DNA of 8,284 bases from Betaproteobacteria bacterium. Its GTDB lineage: Bacteria; Pseudomonadota; Gammaproteobacteria; Burkholderiales; Casimicrobiaceae. The translations under genes and the position numbers were made by a program. The stretch is taken from NCBI GenBank assembly GCA_003153335.1, contig PLYG01000414.1, positions 22,262 to 30,545 of the forward strand. Direction: 5' to 3'. Position 1 is the stretch's first letter. Each line of letters starts with the position of its first letter. Below the pieces are notes generated by a model. It ran no database searches and had not been told where the DNA came from. It saw only the letters and a list, made by a program, of their open reading frames with translations. Shown piece after piece: positions 6,540 through 8,284 of the stretch.

Positions 6540-6637
6540 GGGTTTGGCACGAAGGTGCTTTCGGCGCGGGCAATGCCGTACGCGCAGCGATGCGCTGCAG
6601 CTGTCGTTGGATATTGACTGTTCCAGAATAATTTCCG
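6540..6637 (+). other. Intergenic gap with two small hairpins
   Basis: Just after the GlcG-like stop is a short stem GCAC-GAAG-GTGC (6547-6558) followed by TTTC, too weak to call a terminator. A perfect six-base stem GCAGCG-ATG-CGCTGC lies at 6584-6598 with no T-run after it. The sequence turns AT-richer at 6605-6635 (TTGGATATTGACTG, AATAATTT) just before the next start. This could hold a secondary promoter, but spacing to a -10 is poor. Confidence 0.3.
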
Positions 6638-7546
6638 ATGCCTGATTCAAAGCGCGAATCCTTCATTCATCCTTCGCCCAGCCAGCCAACGTTGCGGTTG
6701 CCGCGCGGCGTTTGCGATGCGCACGTCCACGTGTTTGGACCAGTGGCGCGGTTTCCGTTTGCCGCCGGCGCCCCCTTCACGCCCGCCGACGCGCAGAAGG
6801 AGCGCCTGTTCGCGCTGCATGCCATGCTGGGCATCGAGCGCTGCGTGGTCGTCCAGTCCACTTGCCACGGGTTCGATAACAGCGTCACGGCCGACGCCAT
6901 TGCCGCGCGCGGCGGCGCTTACTGCGGCATCGCGCTGGCGCCGCTGTCGGTCGCCGATGCGACGCTGCACCAACTGCACGCCCAGGGTTTTCGCGGCCTG
7001 CGCTTCAACTTCATGAAACATCTCGGCGCCGCCACGCCGATCGCGGAAATCATCGCGCTGACCGCTCGGCTGGCCGCTCTGGACTGGCACCTGCAGGTAC
7101 ATTTCGACGGCACAATGATCGATGACTTGGAGCCGTGGCTGCTGCGTTCGGCTACACCCGTGGTCATCGACCACATGGGACGGATCGATGCGGAGCGGGG
7201 CCTGGAGCAGCCGGCGTTCCGTTCGCTTTGCCGGCTGCTGGAGGATCCCCGGATGTGGGTCAAGGTGAGCGGCAGCGATCGGATCTCGCATGAAGATTCC
7301 CCATACGTCGATGCAGTCCCCTATGCGCGGACGCTCGTAGAGCGTTTTGGCGACCGGACTCTTTGGGGCACCGATTGGCCGCACCCCAACAGCCGCGGCA
7401 TTCCCGACGACGGCGTGCTGGTCGATCTGCTGCAGCAGATAGCGCCTTCGCCGCCGCTGCGCCAGGCGCTGCTGGTCGACAATCCGCAGCGGCTTTACCG
7501 GTTTCCGGTTGCGCTGCCTGCTGTCAACGCGTTCGTGGCAACATGA
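6638..7546 (+). CDS. Amidohydrolase_2 family hydrolase (LigI/COG3618-like), probable lactonase
   Basis: This 302-residue TIM-barrel metal-dependent hydrolase belongs to the amidohydrolase superfamily branch containing 2-pyrone-4,6-dicarboxylate lactonase (LigI) and sugar lactonases. Visible catalytic residues are the HxH pair His29/His31 in CDAHVHVFGP, His155 (QVHF), His179 in VIDHMGR and Asp246 in WGTDWPHP. These match the LigI catalytic positions (31, 33, 180, 248) with an offset of one or two. Other family markers are VVQSTCHGFDN and FRGLRFNFM. The arginines Arg122, Arg182 and Arg215 appear to match LigI carboxylate-binding arginines; other substrate positions differ. It is cytosolic, without a signal peptide. 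In this setting it may open an aldonolactone made by the downstream SDR, which it overlaps by ATGA, showing translational coupling. Hydrolysis of a pyrone dicarboxylate or other lactone is the alternative. ATG 6638 lacks a strong Shine-Dalgarno. Confidence 0.9.
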   Translation: MPDSKRESFIHPSPSQPTLRLPRGVCDAHVHVFGPVARFPFAAGAPFTPADAQKERLFALHAMLGIERCVVVQSTCHGFDNSVTADAIAARGGAYCGIALAPLSVADATLHQLHAQGFRGLRFNFMKHLGAATPIAEIIALTARLAALDWHLQVHFDGTMIDDLEPWLLRSATPVVIDHMGRIDAERGLEQPAFRSLCRLLEDPRMWVKVSGSDRISHEDSPYVDAVPYARTLVERFGDRTLWGTDWPHPNSRGIPDDGVLVDLLQQIAPSPPLRQALLVDNPQRLYRFPVALPAVNAFVAT

Positions 7547-8284
7547 GTGCAGCCAACATGACCGGGCGCCTGGCCGGCAAGATCGCGATCGTGACCGGCG
7601 CCGGGTGCGTCGGACCCGGCTGGGGCAACGGCCGCGCCACCGCGTTCCGGTTCGCGCAGGAGGGCGCCAAGGTCTTTGCCGTCGACCGCGACCCGGCCCG
7701 GCTCGAGGAAACGCTCTCGCGGGTGCGGGAAGTCGGCGGTGCGATTCATCCGTATTGCTGCGACATGACAAACAGTGATGCCGTGAGAGGACTGGTCGCC
7801 GCCTGCGTCGATGCCTGGGGCGCCGTCCATGTGCTGGTGAACAACGTCGGCGGCTCCGCGCCCGGTGGGCCGGTGGAGATGTCGGAAGAGTCATGGGCCG
7901 CGAACATCGATCTGAATCTGAAGAGTGTTTACCTGGCGTGCAGGCACGCGCTGCCCATCATGGAGCGGCAGGGCGGCGGCGCGGTGGTCAACATCGCTTC
8001 GACCTCCGGTCTGCGCTGGACGGGCGCGGCCCAGGTTGCATACGCGGCGGCCAAGGCGGGCGTCATCCAGTTGTCGCGCGTGGTCGCGGTGCAATATGCG
8101 GGCAGGGGAATTCGCGTCAATACGGTCGTGCCCGGGCAGTTGCACACGCCGATGGTCGAAGCGCGGCTCGCCACGCAACGCGCCGGCGGCGACGTCGAAG
8201 CGCTGCTGCGCCAGCGCCAGGCGCGCATACCGCTGGGTTTCATGGGGGACGGACGCGATACGGCGAACGCCGCGCTGTTCCTGG
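7543..8284 (+). CDS. SDR-family NAD(P)-dependent oxidoreductase (3' end outside window)
   Basis: The frame opens at ATG 7543, which overlaps the preceding TGA, and runs off the right edge after 247 residues; classical SDRs are about 250-270, so little is missing. Another ATG at 7558 is possible. It shows a Rossmann cofactor loop VTGAGCVGPGWGNGRA (residues 17-32), the NNVGG motif (100-104), Asn125 in DLNLKS, a probable catalytic Ser153 in NIASTSG, and Tyr167/Lys171 in YAAAK, followed by IRVNTVVPG. Asp48 in VFAVDRD at the end of the second strand favours NAD over NADP. The cofactor loop is about five residues longer than the classical TGxxxGxG. Many SDRs of such clusters oxidise aldoses at C1 to lactones, which would feed the coupled amidohydrolase. 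The substrate is inference; other alcohol or keto substrates are possible. Confidence 0.93.
   Translation, partial: MSAANMTGRLAGKIAIVTGAGCVGPGWGNGRATAFRFAQEGAKVFAVDRDPARLEETLSRVREVGGAIHPYCCDMTNSDAVRGLVAACVDAWGAVHVLVNNVGGSAPGGPVEMSEESWAANIDLNLKSVYLACRHALPIMERQGGGAVVNIASTSGLRWTGAAQVAYAAAKAGVIQLSRVVAVQYAGRGIRVNTVVPGQLHTPMVEARLATQRAGGDVEALLRQRQARIPLGFMGDGRDTANAALFL

Noticed and set aside
4716..6650. Very long minus-strand open frame fused upstream of the KDA-dehydratase-like gene (about 954 codons in total)
   Set aside because: The upstream part has the low-complexity, Arg/Ala/Gly-rich look of out-of-frame GC-rich sequence and covers the PdxA-like gene in another frame. The real dehydratase starts at 4715 with a good ribosome binding site.
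1..8284. Mobile element, CRISPR, toxin-antitoxin or defence system
   Set aside because: I saw no repeat arrays, transposase, integrase, terminal repeats or defence domains; all genes fit metabolism, transport or membrane proteolysis.

Overview
The window is GC-rich, densely packed bacterial DNA, with G or C at most third codon positions. It carries an orphan Bug/TctC-type solute-binding protein and several sugar-acid catabolic enzymes. This combination points to a betaproteobacterium of the order Burkholderiales (Bordetella/Achromobacter or Comamonadaceae-like). That assignment is inference from gene content; no rRNA or other phylogenetic marker is present. Nine protein genes are supported, two of them cut by the window edges. 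I see no tRNA, rRNA, CRISPR array, insertion sequence or phage gene.

Layout. Bases 1-2029 (+): the C-terminal three quarters of an IlvD/Edd-family sugar-acid dehydratase, followed by an RraA/HMG-aldolase-like protein. Bases 2031-5827 (-), transcribed right to left: a PdxA-family dehydrogenase, a DapA-superfamily enzyme that closely resembles L-2-keto-3-deoxyarabonate dehydratase, a periplasmic Bug protein, then a compact rhomboid protease that is probably a separate unit. Bases 5828-6113: a divergent promoter region with nested palindromes. Bases 6114-8284 (+): a GlcG/HbpS-like small protein, a LigI/COG3618-type amidohydrolase (probable lactonase), and an SDR oxidoreductase that runs off the right edge and overlaps the lactonase stop by ATGA.

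How the genes may work together. The set resembles a non-phosphorylative (Weimberg-type) sugar oxidation route. The SDR would oxidise an aldose to a lactone and the amidohydrolase would open it to an aldonate. The IlvD/Edd enzyme would dehydrate that to a 2-keto-3-deoxy acid, and the DapA-like enzyme would convert the product to alpha-ketoglutarate semialdehyde. The Bug protein could capture the organic acid, although no TctA/TctB membrane subunits are in view. The PdxA homologue and the RraA homologue both lack residues used by their characterised relatives, so they may catalyse side or alternative steps on a non-standard substrate. The final semialdehyde dehydrogenase, a sugar-acid kinase and a transcriptional regulator are not in the window.
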